In this document: in pieces, positions 7,315 through 16,465 of the stretch | Numbering within the stretch: position 1 is the first letter of the stretch | Layout of the letters: each line of letters begins with the position of its first letter | Assembly (NCBI GenBank): GCA_902795135.1 | Contig: CADBJW010000004.1 | Coordinates: forward strand, 82,126-146,125 | DNA: 64,000 bases | Source of the DNA: an uncultured Eubacteriales bacterium | GTDB lineage: Bacteria; Bacillota; Clostridia; Peptostreptococcales; Anaerovoracaceae | Direction: 5' to 3' | Program-made: the position numbers and the translations under genes | Notes under the pieces: model-generated | What the model saw: only the letters and a program-made list of their open reading frames with translations | Told to the model about the DNA's origin: nothing | Databases searched by the model: none

Positions 7315-8829
7315 ATGTCACTCAAAGAGCAAAATGAAATTATTTCTAAGGAAATAGCTACATTTAATGCCCGCAAGTCTTTAGTAGTTGCTGCAATTAT
7401 TATTATCGCTGCTTTTATTCTTAATTTCTTCCTGCCGGAAGATCCTGCAGACTTCGGCGTTTTATGTACAATTCCGGCGCTCTTGATGATTGTGTACATT
7501 TTCGTCACGAAGCGTATCATTGAGGCGCTGACTATCGGAGCGGTGGTTGGCTTTATCATGTGTTCAGAGCCTGGCTCTAACGTCATGTGGACATTCAGCG
7601 ATTCTTTGCTGAATACAATGATGTCCGAAGATATCGCATGGCTGATTATCGTTTGCGGTTTGATGGGCGGTATCATTTCGTTGATTGAACGATCCGGAGG
7701 CGCCTATGCTTTTGGTGTATGGGCTTCCAAACGTGCGAAATCCGAAAAAGCAGCTCTCATATGGGCATGGATTTTGGGTTGTATCATCTTCATCGATGAT
7801 TATTTGAATTCCATGACCGTTGGATCCTGCATGGCTCCGCTGACCGATAAGCACAAAACGCCTAGAGAAATGCTGGCCTATGTTTGCGACTCCACGGCAG
7901 CACCGCTCTGCGTGTTGATTCCGATTACGACCTGGTCCGTATTCTGCGGCAGAATCCTCGTAAAGAATGGATGGCAGGATGGGGATGCCAGCGAGATTGC
8001 TATGTTTGTCAAGACGATTCCATTCAACTTCTACGCCTGGATCGCAGCGTTGATCGTTCCATTGGTCATCGTTGGTATAGTGCCAAAGATCTTTGGTATG
8101 AAGAAAGCATATCAGAGAGTGGCCGATGGTGGTAATCTGGCGCCGGAAGGATCGGAGAAAATTTCCATTCTGGCAAGTGATAAAGAAGGGGAAATGAATA
8201 TCCCGGACAATCCAAAAATGTTCAACTTCTTTATTCCGATCGTTGTTTTGGTTGTTGCGACTATCTTCTTCGATACAGATATGGAAATGGGTGTTCTGTC
8301 AACGCTGCTCGTCATGTTCGTCATGTATATGGCGCAGAACATTATGCCCGCATCCGAGTTTTGGGATATTATCATTAAGGGAATCCAGAATATGATTCTC
8401 CCGCTTATGCTCATGGTTATGGCCTTTGTATTTGCGGACATGAATGAACAGATCGGATTCACCAAGTGGTGCATCGAGTCTGCAACGACGGTTATGACGC
8501 CGGCAACAGCGCCGATGATCATCTTCCTGGTACTGGCCTGTACGGAATTCATCACAGGTACGAACTGGGGCATGTACGTTATCGCACTGCCAATCATCAT
8601 TCCGCTCGCCATGAATATTGGTGTATCCATGCCGCTGGCCGTAGGAGCATGTATCTCCGCCGGCGTATTTGGATCCCATATCTGTTTCTACTCCGACGCG
8701 ACCGTCCTCACATCAGCAGCCTGCGGATGTGACAACTTCCGCCACGCTTTGACCCAGATGCCATATGGTATTATTGCGGCCCTTTGCTCCTTTATCATGT
8801 ACGGCGTCATCGGATTCATCATGGCCTAG
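7315..8829 (+). CDS. NhaC-family Na+/H+ antiporter-like permease
   Basis: A 504-residue polytopic membrane protein with about a dozen hydrophobic segments. TGTNWGMYVIALPIIIPLA and the conserved region around GSCMAPLTDKHKTPREMLAYV fit the NhaC family of ion transporters, which exchange cations or organic anions for protons or sodium. Start at 7315 is preferred because GGGGGAG lies before it; the in-frame ATG at 7291 precedes that site. The gene is monocistronic, with a terminator 60 nt downstream. Substrate is uncertain: the family includes antiporters for malate/lactate and tyrosine/tyramine-like exchange. Confidence 0.82.
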   Translation: MSLKEQNEIISKEIATFNARKSLVVAAIIIIAAFILNFFLPEDPADFGVLCTIPALLMIVYIFVTKRIIEALTIGAVVGFIMCSEPGSNVMWTFSDSLLNTMMSEDIAWLIIVCGLMGGIISLIERSGGAYAFGVWASKRAKSEKAALIWAWILGCIIFIDDYLNSMTVGSCMAPLTDKHKTPREMLAYVCDSTAAPLCVLIPITTWSVFCGRILVKNGWQDGDASEIAMFVKTIPFNFYAWIAALIVPLVIVGIVPKIFGMKKAYQRVADGGNLAPEGSEKISILASDKEGEMNIPDNPKMFNFFIPIVVLVVATIFFDTDMEMGVLSTLLVMFVMYMAQNIMPASEFWDIIIKGIQNMILPLMLMVMAFVFADMNEQIGFTKWCIESATTVMTPATAPMIIFLVLACTEFITGTNWGMYVIALPIIIPLAMNIGVSMPLAVGACISAGVFGSHICFYSDATVLTSAACGCDNFRHALTQMPYGIIAALCSFIMYGVIGFIMA

Positions 8830-8890
8830 GTCAAGGTGATATTCCCTGCGACACGTACTTCGAGTGCGGGGCAACCTCATGGAACACAAG

Positions 8891-8935
8891 AACGGGCCGT
8901 TCCACGAATCAATTCGCGGAGCGGCCCGTTTTCTG
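8891..8935 (+). terminator. Terminator after the NhaC-like gene
   Basis: AACGGGCCG (8891-8899) pairs with CGGCCCGTT (8922-8930), an inner arm CCACGAA/TTCGCGG extends it with one mismatch, and TTCT follows. Between this hairpin and nfo (8936-9075) I see no gene; a weak 10-bp inverted repeat (TTACTTCAAA near 8985, TTTGAAGTAA near 9040) is the only structure. Confidence 0.85.
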
Positions 8936-9075
8936 TATAACTGCGACAGAACCAAAGTGTGAAGTTTTCTTGACTTTACCAGAATTACTTCAAACAGAGG
9001 TGCTAATCGTGCGCTTTATTCCATGTTTCTTGGCTTCTTTTGAAGTAAAACATTATTTGTCGAGAAAACTGCACA

Positions 9076-9915
9076 TTAACCCGCATCATAGGCGCGGAGC
9101 AATTGGATTTCGCGTTTGTAGCCTTCGAAGTCATTGGGCGTTTCCAGAATGCACGGAAGGCCTGCCAATGCAGGATGGTTGATGAAGCGGCCAATCGCAT
9201 CCAGGCCCAGAGTTCCCTCCCCGATGCATGCATGGCGGTCTTTGTGAGATCCGAGCGGATTCTTACTGTCGTTGATGTGCAGCGCTTTGAGTTTGTCCAA
9301 TCCCACAATCCGGTCAAAAGCATCCAGCACGCCATCCAGGTCTCCTGCAATATCGTAACCAGCGTCGTGCACATGACAGGTGTCCATGCAGACTCCGATG
9401 TGGTCCTTTTGTTTTACCCCGTCCAGGATGGCAGCCAGCTCCTCAAAAGTGCCGCCGATCTCACTGCCTTTGCCGGACATGGTTTCCAGAAGAAGGATCG
9501 TGTTTTGGGACGGCGAGATAATATCGTTCAGCAAGTCGACGATCATGGTAATGCCTGCATCGACGCCTTGCCCTACGTGACTTCCCGGATGGAAATTGTA
9601 ATAGTTGCCCGGTAGATATTCCATGCGTTCCAGATCTTCGACCATACAGATATGGGCAAATTCCCGGACGTTTGGTTTATCCGAGCACGGGTTCAGCGTG
9701 TAAGGGGCGTGGGCGACCAGGGGTCCAAAGGCATTTTCCACCATGGAACGAAGGGCCTTTGCATCATCGGGATCGATGTCTTTTGCCTTACCACCCCGCG
9801 GGTTGCGTGTAAAAAACGCGAAGGTATTGGCACCTGCCGATATGGCTTCGCGGCCCATGGCCTCAAAACCGTTGGCCGAGGACAGGTGGTATCCGAGGTA
9901 AAGGGTCTTGGCCAT
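9076..9915 (-). CDS. nfo: Deoxyribonuclease IV (apurinic/apyrimidinic endonuclease)
   Basis: This 279-residue TIM-barrel enzyme cleaves DNA 5' of abasic sites using three zinc ions in base-excision repair. Zinc-site motifs are all present: AHAPY, NFHPGSHVG, LLLETMSG, MDTCHVHDAGYD, LHINDSKN followed by KDRH, and ILETP near the end. It is the second gene of a two-gene unit: the TSCPD gene ends 2 nt upstream, with AGGAAC before the start. Length is normal. Confidence 0.96.
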   Translation of the reverse strand: MAKTLYLGYHLSSANGFEAMGREAISAGANTFAFFTRNPRGGKAKDIDPDDAKALRSMVENAFGPLVAHAPYTLNPCSDKPNVREFAHICMVEDLERMEYLPGNYYNFHPGSHVGQGVDAGITMIVDLLNDIISPSQNTILLLETMSGKGSEIGGTFEELAAILDGVKQKDHIGVCMDTCHVHDAGYDIAGDLDGVLDAFDRIVGLDKLKALHINDSKNPLGSHKDRHACIGEGTLGLDAIGRFINHPALAGLPCILETPNDFEGYKREIQLLRAYDAG

Positions 9916-9917
9916 TT

Positions 9918-10178
9918 CTATGCACCGCGTTCCTGGGCCAGAGCCTGATTGATGGCGATGGTCAGCTGATCGGCACAGGAGGTTTTTTTGAAACCGCAGG
10001 TGTTGCCGGCCAGTTTTTCGGTGATTTCATCGACGGTCCATCCGTCCACCAGAGCCGCAATGGCTTTGAGATTGCCGTTGCATCCGCCGGTAAACTGAAT
10101 GTTGCTGACCCGGTCATCATCCAGATCAAACTCAAGCTTCATCGGGCAAACACCCTTTGGGAAGTATTCATATCTCAT
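9918..10178 (-). CDS. TSCPD-domain protein (TIGR03905 family)
   Basis: A small 86-residue protein with the pattern VCPMKLEFDLDDD, FTGGCNGN and TSCADQL, matching the stand-alone TSCPD family whose domain also occurs at the end of B12-dependent ribonucleotide reductases. Three conserved cysteines suggest metal or thiol chemistry; the function is not established. I start it at 10178 since AGGAG is 8 nt ahead; the in-frame ATG at 10217 lies in the upstream hairpin. It is followed directly by nfo. Confidence 0.85.
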   Translation of the reverse strand: MRYEYFPKGVCPMKLEFDLDDDRVSNIQFTGGCNGNLKAIAALVDGWTVDEITEKLAGNTCGFKKTSCADQLTIAINQALAQERGA

Positions 10179-10202
10179 TGATTGTCTCCTATCATTCTGT
10201 AG

Positions 10203-10208
10203 ATTATC
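10203..10208 (-). promoter_or_regulatory. Candidate -10 for TSCPD-nfo
   Basis: Minus-strand GATAAT, 25 nt before the start codon and just past the hairpin at 10212-10260; no matching -35 is clear. Confidence 0.3.
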
Positions 10209-10211
10209 AAA

Positions 10212-10260
10212 AGCCACAGAACTCTCACATTAACACATTGTAAGAGAGTTTGCCGTGGCT
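10212..10260. terminator. Imperfect hairpin between TSCPD and DUF3048 genes
   Basis: AGCCAC (10212-10217) pairs with GTGGCT (10255-10260) and AACTCTC (10220-10226) with GAGAGTT (10244-10250). On the minus strand it is followed by TTTT, so it looks like an intrinsic terminator placed just ahead of TSCPD-nfo rather than behind any gene. Confidence 0.5.
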
Positions 10261-10267
10261 CTTATGC

Positions 10268-10273
10268 TATAAT
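10268..10273 (+). promoter_or_regulatory. Extended -10 for the DUF3048 lipoprotein gene
   Basis: TGCTATAAT gives an extended -10 with TATAAT at 10268-10273. No consensus -35. The leader ends with GAAGGGAAGAGAAGG ahead of the ATG at 10326. Confidence 0.6.
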
Positions 10274-10325
10274 ATGACGTAGTGACAGTATATCACATTG
10301 AAATATCAGAAGGGAAGAGAAGGCT

Positions 10326-11465
10326 ATGAAAACGAAAAACAAGAAATTTTCGGCAATCATTACCATTGCATTAGCGATCATATTGGCACTTGGCACGCTG
10401 GCACTGACGGGATGCGGCGGCAGCGGCACGGATACGGCAGCACCTGAAGAGGAAGGTCCTGAAATCAATCCGCTCACAGGAATTGAGGCAGAAGGGGAAC
10501 TCCCGGCCAGACCGGTCATTGTGTCGATACCAAACGCACCGGACGGAGCCATTCCGCAGTCCAACATTTCCTATGCGGATATGATTTATGAATTCCCGGT
10601 GGAAGGTCAGCTGACGAGAATCCAGGCGATCTACATGACAGAATTCCCGGATAAAGTCGGCCCGATCCGAAGTGTCAGATACTATTTCGTCGACCTTTGC
10701 AGAGAATACAAGGCTGCCCATGTAGGCTATGGATGGGGCAAGAAGGCGCATAAGTATATGGATAAATGCAACATCCCGCACATCAACGGCATGCAGGATA
10801 CGCAGCTGTTCTACAGAGTCGAGGATAAATCAGCACCAAACGATGCATACATCAACTGGGAAGACATCCAGAAGAGAGCAGACTCCGAAGGCTGGTTCAA
10901 AGAAAAACAGAATATCAAGCCGTTTAAGTTCCGCGACGAAGAGTGGGAAGCTGCAAAAGCTGAAGCACAGAAAGTCATCGATGAGAAGAGCGAGTCTACC
11001 GACGAAGCAGATATGAAGGAAGTCGAAAAAGCAAAGACTCTGCTTGCAGAACCAAAGAAGGCATCCTCCGTCAAAGTATCTTCAACCGGCTGCAACAGTG
11101 AATGCAAATACAACGAAGAAACCGGTCTGTATGACAGATACTGGTATGGCGAACCGTATGTGGACAAGGAAACGGGCAAACAGCTTTCCTTCTCCAATGT
11201 TATCGTTCAGTACGTAACCAGTGACATTATGGTAGATGAGGACACAGGTCTGCAGGACGAAAAGGGCAGACTCGAGATCAACATGGCAGAAGGCGGCAAG
11301 GCTGTTCTGTTCACAAACGGTGAATGCATCGAAGGAACATGGTCCAGAGAAGATCTCGGTTCCAGAACCATTTACAAAGACAGCAACGGCAGACAGTTCA
11401 GACTGACTCCGGGCAAGACCTGGGTCTACATTGTAGATCAGAACTTAAGCTGCTCTTATGAATAA
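10326..11465 (+). CDS. DUF3048-domain lipoprotein (YerB-like)
   Basis: A 379-residue exported lipoprotein: basic start, long hydrophobic stretch and lipobox LTGC with Cys at residue 30, then an acidic linker. NPLTGIEAEGELPARPVIV, ADMIYEFPVEGQLTRIQAIY and KVGPIRSVRYYF are the DUF3048 core (about 50-210); the C-terminal region ending in GKTWVYIVDQ is the companion domain of the same family. Function is unknown; members sit on the outer face of the membrane. Monocistronic, with own promoter and terminator. Confidence 0.9.
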   Translation: MKTKNKKFSAIITIALAIILALGTLALTGCGGSGTDTAAPEEEGPEINPLTGIEAEGELPARPVIVSIPNAPDGAIPQSNISYADMIYEFPVEGQLTRIQAIYMTEFPDKVGPIRSVRYYFVDLCREYKAAHVGYGWGKKAHKYMDKCNIPHINGMQDTQLFYRVEDKSAPNDAYINWEDIQKRADSEGWFKEKQNIKPFKFRDEEWEAAKAEAQKVIDEKSESTDEADMKEVEKAKTLLAEPKKASSVKVSSTGCNSECKYNEETGLYDRYWYGEPYVDKETGKQLSFSNVIVQYVTSDIMVDEDTGLQDEKGRLEINMAEGGKAVLFTNGECIEGTWSREDLGSRTIYKDSNGRQFRLTPGKTWVYIVDQNLSCSYE

Positions 11466-11535
11466 GCGACACGCAAACGTAAAAAACGCGTGAGAACGCG
11501 TAAGCGAAACGAAGCAGATCATTGCAAATAAAAAA

Positions 11536-11580
11536 TCGCACCGTGGAATCCAAACGTGATTCGCGGTGCGAGTTTTTTTA
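11536..11580. terminator. Bidirectional terminator between convergent genes
   Basis: TCGCACCG..GAATC (11536-11550) pairs with GATTCGCGGTGCGA (11558-11571), with an A-run before and seven T after. It serves both the DUF3048 gene and the penicillin-binding protein gene that meets it from the other strand. Confidence 0.9.
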
Positions 11581-11623
11581 TCCAATCAACCGACCCGGAT
11601 CCAATCAATCGACCCGATCCTAT

Positions 11624-12970
11624 TTAGTCTACCAGATCCTGCAGCACCCGGTTCGCAACGGATCCGGCGGCGTCCACGCCATAGCCGCCTTCTTCGACGA
11701 GAACGACGAAGGCGTATGGGTTGGATTCATCATCCAGGAAGCCCACAAACCAGGAGTTCGGAGCGGATTGCCCTTCCACTTCTGCGGTACCGGTCTTGGC
11801 ACAAAGGGCTAGGCCAGGGAACGCGTTCTCACCACCGTAATGGCTTTCCACGTTGTTGCGCATCATGCTTTTGAGAGAGGATGCCGTGGCAGGATCAATC
11901 ATGTCCTTGGTCTTTGTAGAAGTCACTTCTTTGATCTTTTCGTCAACGATATTATCCGGTTTCATAATGGTCGGCATGACAGCGGTGCCGTCACTGGCGA
12001 TGGCTCCCATGTACACCATCATGGCACAAGGATTGACCATATCGTGGTATTGGCCGATACCGGTCCAAGCCAAATCGACGCCGGAATCCGGATAATCAAA
12101 GGTTCCTTCTTTCGTTTCGATGCCATCGAAATGAATGCTTTCATCCAGCCCGGTTTTCTCAACGTATTCCTCCAGAACATCCGGACCAAGCTTTTCGGCC
12201 AGTTTGCCGAAGTAGCAGTTACAGGAAACCTCGAGAGCCTCTTCCAGATCTACGGTTCCGTGTACGGAGACATCAGTAACTTCATCGTCATGTCCGTAAT
12301 CTACCGAACCGGAGCAGTCTACTGTATACGAGTAGGCATCCGACAGGTTCTCAATGGAAGCTGCCGCCGTAACAAGCTTAAAGGTAGATCCCGGTGCAAA
12401 GACCGCCGATGTGAAGCGGTTAATGTAAGAACCGTCTGGGGGATCCGAAGGCGGATCTGCCGGGTCAAAGGTCGGCGTGCTGACCATGCAAATCATCTGA
12501 CCGGTCTGATAGTTGTATACCCCGACGGTGCCTTTGCGGCCGGAAAGGGCTTCGTAAGCCGTGGCGCAGACATCGGCGTCCAGGGTCAGATACACATCTT
12601 CCCCGTCGTTATTCAGGGTGTAGATGCCGTTGATAAAATCGAATCCGATCATTCGGTCCAGAAAGATTCGGTTGGCACCCGTCGCAATGTTATTGTCTTC
12701 ATCTCCCGTCAAGTGCATCAAAGCGCACCGGATGTCGTAATCCTCGTTGAATTCCATTCCATCAGCCGTGTTCTTCATCAAAAGCTGACCTTCTCGATCA
12801 TAGAGGGCGCCCTTCGCAAGCTTTCCCTCTGCAAAGACATCCCGGTTTCCCTCGTAGATGGCCCATTTATTTCCTTCGTGCCAATCCTCATATACGAAAT
12901 AGCAAAGTCCTCCGAGAAGAACCAACGCTAACAGGAGGCACATGATTGCACGTTTTTCAATTTTTTTCAT
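11624..12970 (-). CDS. Penicillin-binding protein, monofunctional transpeptidase
   Basis: A 448-residue PbpA/FtsI-like D,D-transpeptidase that cross-links peptidoglycan. One N-terminal membrane anchor (residues 8-27) precedes a short non-catalytic part and the transpeptidase domain with S195-x-x-K198 (APGSTFKLV), S249-C-N251 and K392-T-G. It is shorter than a typical class B enzyme, like the PbpA type that pairs with RodA/FtsW glycosyltransferases. It follows the FHA-FtsW gene by 12 nt with an AGGAGG site, so the two form a polymerase and cross-linker pair. Confidence 0.93.
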   Translation of the reverse strand: MKKIEKRAIMCLLLALVLLGGLCYFVYEDWHEGNKWAIYEGNRDVFAEGKLAKGALYDREGQLLMKNTADGMEFNEDYDIRCALMHLTGDEDNNIATGANRIFLDRMIGFDFINGIYTLNNDGEDVYLTLDADVCATAYEALSGRKGTVGVYNYQTGQMICMVSTPTFDPADPPSDPPDGSYINRFTSAVFAPGSTFKLVTAAASIENLSDAYSYTVDCSGSVDYGHDDEVTDVSVHGTVDLEEALEVSCNCYFGKLAEKLGPDVLEEYVEKTGLDESIHFDGIETKEGTFDYPDSGVDLAWTGIGQYHDMVNPCAMMVYMGAIASDGTAVMPTIMKPDNIVDEKIKEVTSTKTKDMIDPATASSLKSMMRNNVESHYGGENAFPGLALCAKTGTAEVEGQSAPNSWFVGFLDDESNPYAFVVLVEEGGYGVDAAGSVANRVLQDLVD

Positions 12971-12982
12971 GTTCGGCCTCCT

Positions 12983-15328
12983 TTAGCGGTCTTTCTTCCC
13001 AAAGATATCATCCAGTGTCAACGGCGAATCGTCCTCGATGCGTGTCGTTTGCGGTTCGGCATCGACCGCATCAAACTTGCCAAAGAATTCATCGTCGGAG
13101 AATTCTTTATATTGTATGGATTTTGCTCTGCCCGGTGCAGGTGGCTTGTAGCCGTCGTATCCCTTGTAATCGCTTCGCAGATCGTCCTCGGTGAACACTT
13201 CGTATTCGCTCTCGATCCATTCCGAATCCCGCTTTGGCGGCCGGATCGGTTCCGGTTTCGGTTTCGGCTTCGATGGCTGGGTCGGTTTCGGCTTTGATGG
13301 CTGGGTCGGCTTTGGCTTTGATGGCTGAACCGGTTGCGGCGTTGGTTTCGGTTCCGGTTTCGGTTTTCGAACCGGCAATTTATCACGCAAAGGCTTTGCG
13401 CCGCGGAACGGGTTCGTCCGGCTCTTCCGAGGCTCGGTACGCATGGAGCTGTCTTCACGGACCGGTTTCATGTACTGGGTTGCATCGGAGTAGCCAGCAG
13501 GTGCATCATAGGATTCCGGTCTTGCGACCGATGAGGAATCAAGTTCCGATTCATGCCGCCCGGCATTCTTTTCCACGTCATCAAACAGTTCTTCCGGCTC
13601 CTGGTAATCGCCATCGGAAAGGTTGTCCTTAAAGTCGCTCTTTCGATCCAGGCGGATGGCAAAGCTGGCGTTCTGCCGCGTGTCGGCGGCTTTTACAAAG
13701 GCCAATAGTCCCCAACAGGTAATCATGCTGGTGCCGCCCGATGAGACGAATGGGAAGGTAACGCCTGTCAGCGGCAGCAAGTCAACGGATCCAAAGACAT
13801 TGAGAATGGTCTGGAAAATAAACAGTGAGGTTGCCGCACAGGCAGCGATGGAATAGTAGGTGGATCTGCCGGCGATGATCGCTCTCTGTGCAAATACACC
13901 CATGGTGATGATACAAAGTACCGCCAGAACGGCAATCACCAGACCCCATTCTTCACTGAGCAGTCCAAAGACAAGGTCCGTGCTGGCAGCAGCCACGTCG
14001 CTCAGATTTCCTTCTCCGGCGCCAAGCCCCGGTAGGCCTCCGCTGGCAATGGACGTCAGGGTCTGAACCTGCTGGAAACCGCCGCCGGTCGGATCGTCCC
14101 AAACATGGCCCCAGGTTGCAAACCGGGAGGCGACATAAGGTCGGAACCGCAGGACCATCATGCCCATCAGTCCGGCAGCGCCGAGAATCAGAGCCAGTTT
14201 CGTGAAGTCACCGGACCGCAGGAAGGAAATGATGAGGAAGGTCACAAAGAAGATGATGGCCGTTCCGAAGTCACCCATGAGGGCCAGGCATCCCAGACAA
14301 AAAACGCTGAAGGCCATGAAGATCATCAGATTCCTTCTTTGCTGCAATTCATCCAGTGTAGCAGCTCCGATATATATGAATACGATTTTTACAAGTTCCG
14401 AAGGTTGGAAGGACAGACTTCCGATGTGGATCCAGTTTTGAGATCCGTTCACCACCGAGCCAAAGATCAGATTCGCCAAAAGCAGTACCACACTGATACC
14501 GAGCAATAGGATCGTGAGCTTCTTAGACCGATTGAGGTCTCTTAAAAACCAGCAAATGGCAATGAACAAAATCACACCGAGAAGAACGCAGATGGACTGC
14601 TTCAACACCGTTCCCGGATAGGCAGAGGCCGTGACTGCCAAACTAAGAGTCGACAGGAAAAAGGCCATGATTTCCAGTTCGAAGCCTTTGCGCCGGAACG
14701 CCCGCATGAGGAGCGTATAAGCCCACATGACGACACACAGCAGAACGTAAGCCACCGTCAGCTGGGTCGGATAATCCTCTCCTAAAGATACGTGAAACTG
14801 AAGCACCGTCAGGAGCTGGAACAGGGTAATCGCAAAGAGCGAAAACCACGGAGATGTGGTGGATGTGTTGAGCTTCCTGTTTTTGACGTTCTGCATGCGT
14901 TCCTGCAGACTGAGTGGATAGAGTTCGAAATCCGATCCGCCAATGGTCAGAACATCGCCGCCCTTAAGAACCGTTGGTTCGTGGACGGGTTTTCCGTTGA
15001 TTTTCGAACCGTTTTTAGAGTTGAGATCGTTGTAGATCCAAACGCCCTGGGAGTCGCGCATTAGCGTCGCGTGGCTCCTGGAAACGCTGCTCAGATTCAG
15101 CTTGATGTCGCATCCTCTGGACCGGCCAACCAGGTTCTCCCAGTGGGTGAGTGGTACACTGCTGCCGTCTGGGCACCGTAAATATGCCCAGATCTCAGAC
15201 GGATTTCTCATTTTGAGAAGCCCGAGTATCTGATGCAGCAGGATGAGAATGGCAAGCCCTACAAAGACCCACCGGACGCCGGTGGTAAAGTAGAGATGCA
15301 CAAAATCCATAGTTCCTTCGTAATTCAA
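12983..15328 (-). CDS. FtsW/RodA/SpoVE peptidoglycan polymerase with N-terminal FHA domain and Pro/Lys-rich tail
   Basis: A 781-residue fusion. Residues 18-35 are a membrane helix; 45-135 are an FHA phosphothreonine-binding domain (GRS at 68-70, SRSH at 83-86, NSKNG near 103-107); about 160-590 hold the SEDS polymerase (SFQPSELVKI, LPFTGVTFPF-like segment, SSGGTSM). The cytoplasmic tail carries three copies of PTQPSKPK (gene positions about 13268-13332) and an acidic end, TLDDIFGKK. FHA fusion suggests control by a Ser/Thr kinase. The start is TTG at 15328 with GGGGAA ahead; the ATG at 15310 is an alternative. Cotranscribed with the penicillin-binding protein gene. Confidence 0.9.
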   Translation of the reverse strand: MNYEGTMDFVHLYFTTGVRWVFVGLAILILLHQILGLLKMRNPSEIWAYLRCPDGSSVPLTHWENLVGRSRGCDIKLNLSSVSRSHATLMRDSQGVWIYNDLNSKNGSKINGKPVHEPTVLKGGDVLTIGGSDFELYPLSLQERMQNVKNRKLNTSTTSPWFSLFAITLFQLLTVLQFHVSLGEDYPTQLTVAYVLLCVVMWAYTLLMRAFRRKGFELEIMAFFLSTLSLAVTASAYPGTVLKQSICVLLGVILFIAICWFLRDLNRSKKLTILLLGISVVLLLANLIFGSVVNGSQNWIHIGSLSFQPSELVKIVFIYIGAATLDELQQRRNLMIFMAFSVFCLGCLALMGDFGTAIIFFVTFLIISFLRSGDFTKLALILGAAGLMGMMVLRFRPYVASRFATWGHVWDDPTGGGFQQVQTLTSIASGGLPGLGAGEGNLSDVAAASTDLVFGLLSEEWGLVIAVLAVLCIITMGVFAQRAIIAGRSTYYSIAACAATSLFIFQTILNVFGSVDLLPLTGVTFPFVSSGGTSMITCWGLLAFVKAADTRQNASFAIRLDRKSDFKDNLSDGDYQEPEELFDDVEKNAGRHESELDSSSVARPESYDAPAGYSDATQYMKPVREDSSMRTEPRKSRTNPFRGAKPLRDKLPVRKPKPEPKPTPQPVQPSKPKPTQPSKPKPTQPSKPKPKPEPIRPPKRDSEWIESEYEVFTEDDLRSDYKGYDGYKPPAPGRAKSIQYKEFSDDEFFGKFDAVDAEPQTTRIEDDSPLTLDDIFGKKDR

Positions 15329-15365
15329 ATCCTTTGTTCCCCTTTACCGTTTTATGAAAGCTATA

Positions 15366-16310
15366 TTAAATGTATTGCAATGTAATAGCAACGATTGGAA
15401 TCGTAATCATACAGAGAATGGTCGTAAGCATGACGCCTTTCGTAGCAAACTGTACGTCCGCCTTGTAGCGTTCACTCAGGATGACGCTGAGCATGGCGCA
15501 CGGCATCGCTGCCTCCATGATGATGACGGTTCCGAACAGCGTCCCTCCGCCAATGATCAGTTTGACCAGCAAAAGCGCCACAGCCGGAGCGACCAAAAGC
15601 TTGAGCAAGCATACCAGGTAGGCCGGTCCAGTGGTGAACATATCCTTGAATTTGATTCTGGCCAGATGTGACCCTACCACGATCATCGCTAGCGGGCTGG
15701 TGGATGAGCCGACTGCGTCCATAGGTCCGCTAAGGATTTCCGGAATTTGTATTCCACAAATAAACAGGACCAGACCGAGCAGTGATCCGATGAAACAAGG
15801 ATTGATCAGCCCTTTCATCGTTTCTCCCAGGCTCATTTTGGTCTCGCCTTTTGCCGCCTGACGTATGAGCGTTACTCCGATGGAGAACATGAGCACGTCG
15901 AAGGAAGAGTCGCACAAAGCACCATAAAAGACGGCTTCTTTACCAAACAACCCGTCGAGGACAGGCAGACCCAGGAATCCGGTGTTTCCAAAAACCATCA
16001 TAAATGCCATAATGCCGGTCTGTTCAGGCGGGAGTTTAACGATCATCGTAAGCAATTTGGAAATGATCATCGCGATGATAACCACTCCGATAAAGATCAG
16101 GACAACGTACTTGCAGTTGTTCAGAATCTCCCAGGAGAAATCCATCTGCATGGCCATAATGACCAGGCAAGGATAGGTAATATGCGTGATTATGCTTGAA
16201 ACTCCTTCAGTATGCTGCTTGTTTATTAAATTCATCTTTGTCAGCACATAGCCTGGCAGGATCATGATAAATACTTTCGCCAGAGCCAGAATGACATCGA
16301 CTGCTCCCAT
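15366..16310 (-). CDS. AEC-family (auxin efflux carrier-like) transporter
   Basis: A 314-residue membrane protein of two five-helix halves. FGNTGFLGLPVLDGLFG and the Asn/Pro-containing segments ITYPCLVIMAM and EAAMPCAMLSVIL are the crossover regions typical of the AEC/Mem_trans family, which moves organic acids or amino acids. GGAG lies 9 nt ahead of the ATG, with a TATTAT -10 a further 10 nt up. It faces the epimerase gene divergently. Substrate unknown. Confidence 0.88.
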   Translation of the reverse strand: MGAVDVILALAKVFIMILPGYVLTKMNLINKQHTEGVSSIITHITYPCLVIMAMQMDFSWEILNNCKYVVLIFIGVVIIAMIISKLLTMIVKLPPEQTGIMAFMMVFGNTGFLGLPVLDGLFGKEAVFYGALCDSSFDVLMFSIGVTLIRQAAKGETKMSLGETMKGLINPCFIGSLLGLVLFICGIQIPEILSGPMDAVGSSTSPLAMIVVGSHLARIKFKDMFTTGPAYLVCLLKLLVAPAVALLLVKLIIGGGTLFGTVIIMEAAMPCAMLSVILSERYKADVQFATKGVMLTTILCMITIPIVAITLQYI

Positions 16311-16347
16311 ATGCTAAAACTCCGTATAATATGCAGATTGCTCTTAA

Positions 16348-16376
16348 TTTACTTTTATACAAAAAACCAATATAAT
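16348..16376 (+). promoter_or_regulatory. Promoter for the epimerase gene
   Basis: TTTACT (16348-16353), a 17-nt spacer and TATAAT (16371-16376). A leader of about 80 nt with two direct TTAAGGT copies follows before AAAGGAAA and the ATG at 16466. Confidence 0.55.
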
Positions 16377-16465
16377 TATAACGTGTAATGACGGCTAGTA
16401 CAAGAATTCAGCGGGTTTAAGTATGTTAAGGTCTATTAAGGTTTTCACCCAAAGGAAATAAAAAA

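Noticed and set aside
8985-9050. Inverted repeat TTACTTCAAA / TTTGAAGTAA near the end of nfo
   Set aside because: Arms are about 45 nt apart, no U-tract follows; too weak to call a terminator or operator.
11840-12931. Long plus-strand frame (363 codons) opposite the penicillin-binding protein gene
   Set aside because: It mirrors codons of a gene with all transpeptidase motifs; no ribosome site and no recognisable domain.
13268-13332. Tandem 24-nt repeats suspected to be a CRISPR-like or VNTR element
   Set aside because: They lie in frame inside the FtsW tail and encode PTQPSKPK; explained as protein repeats.
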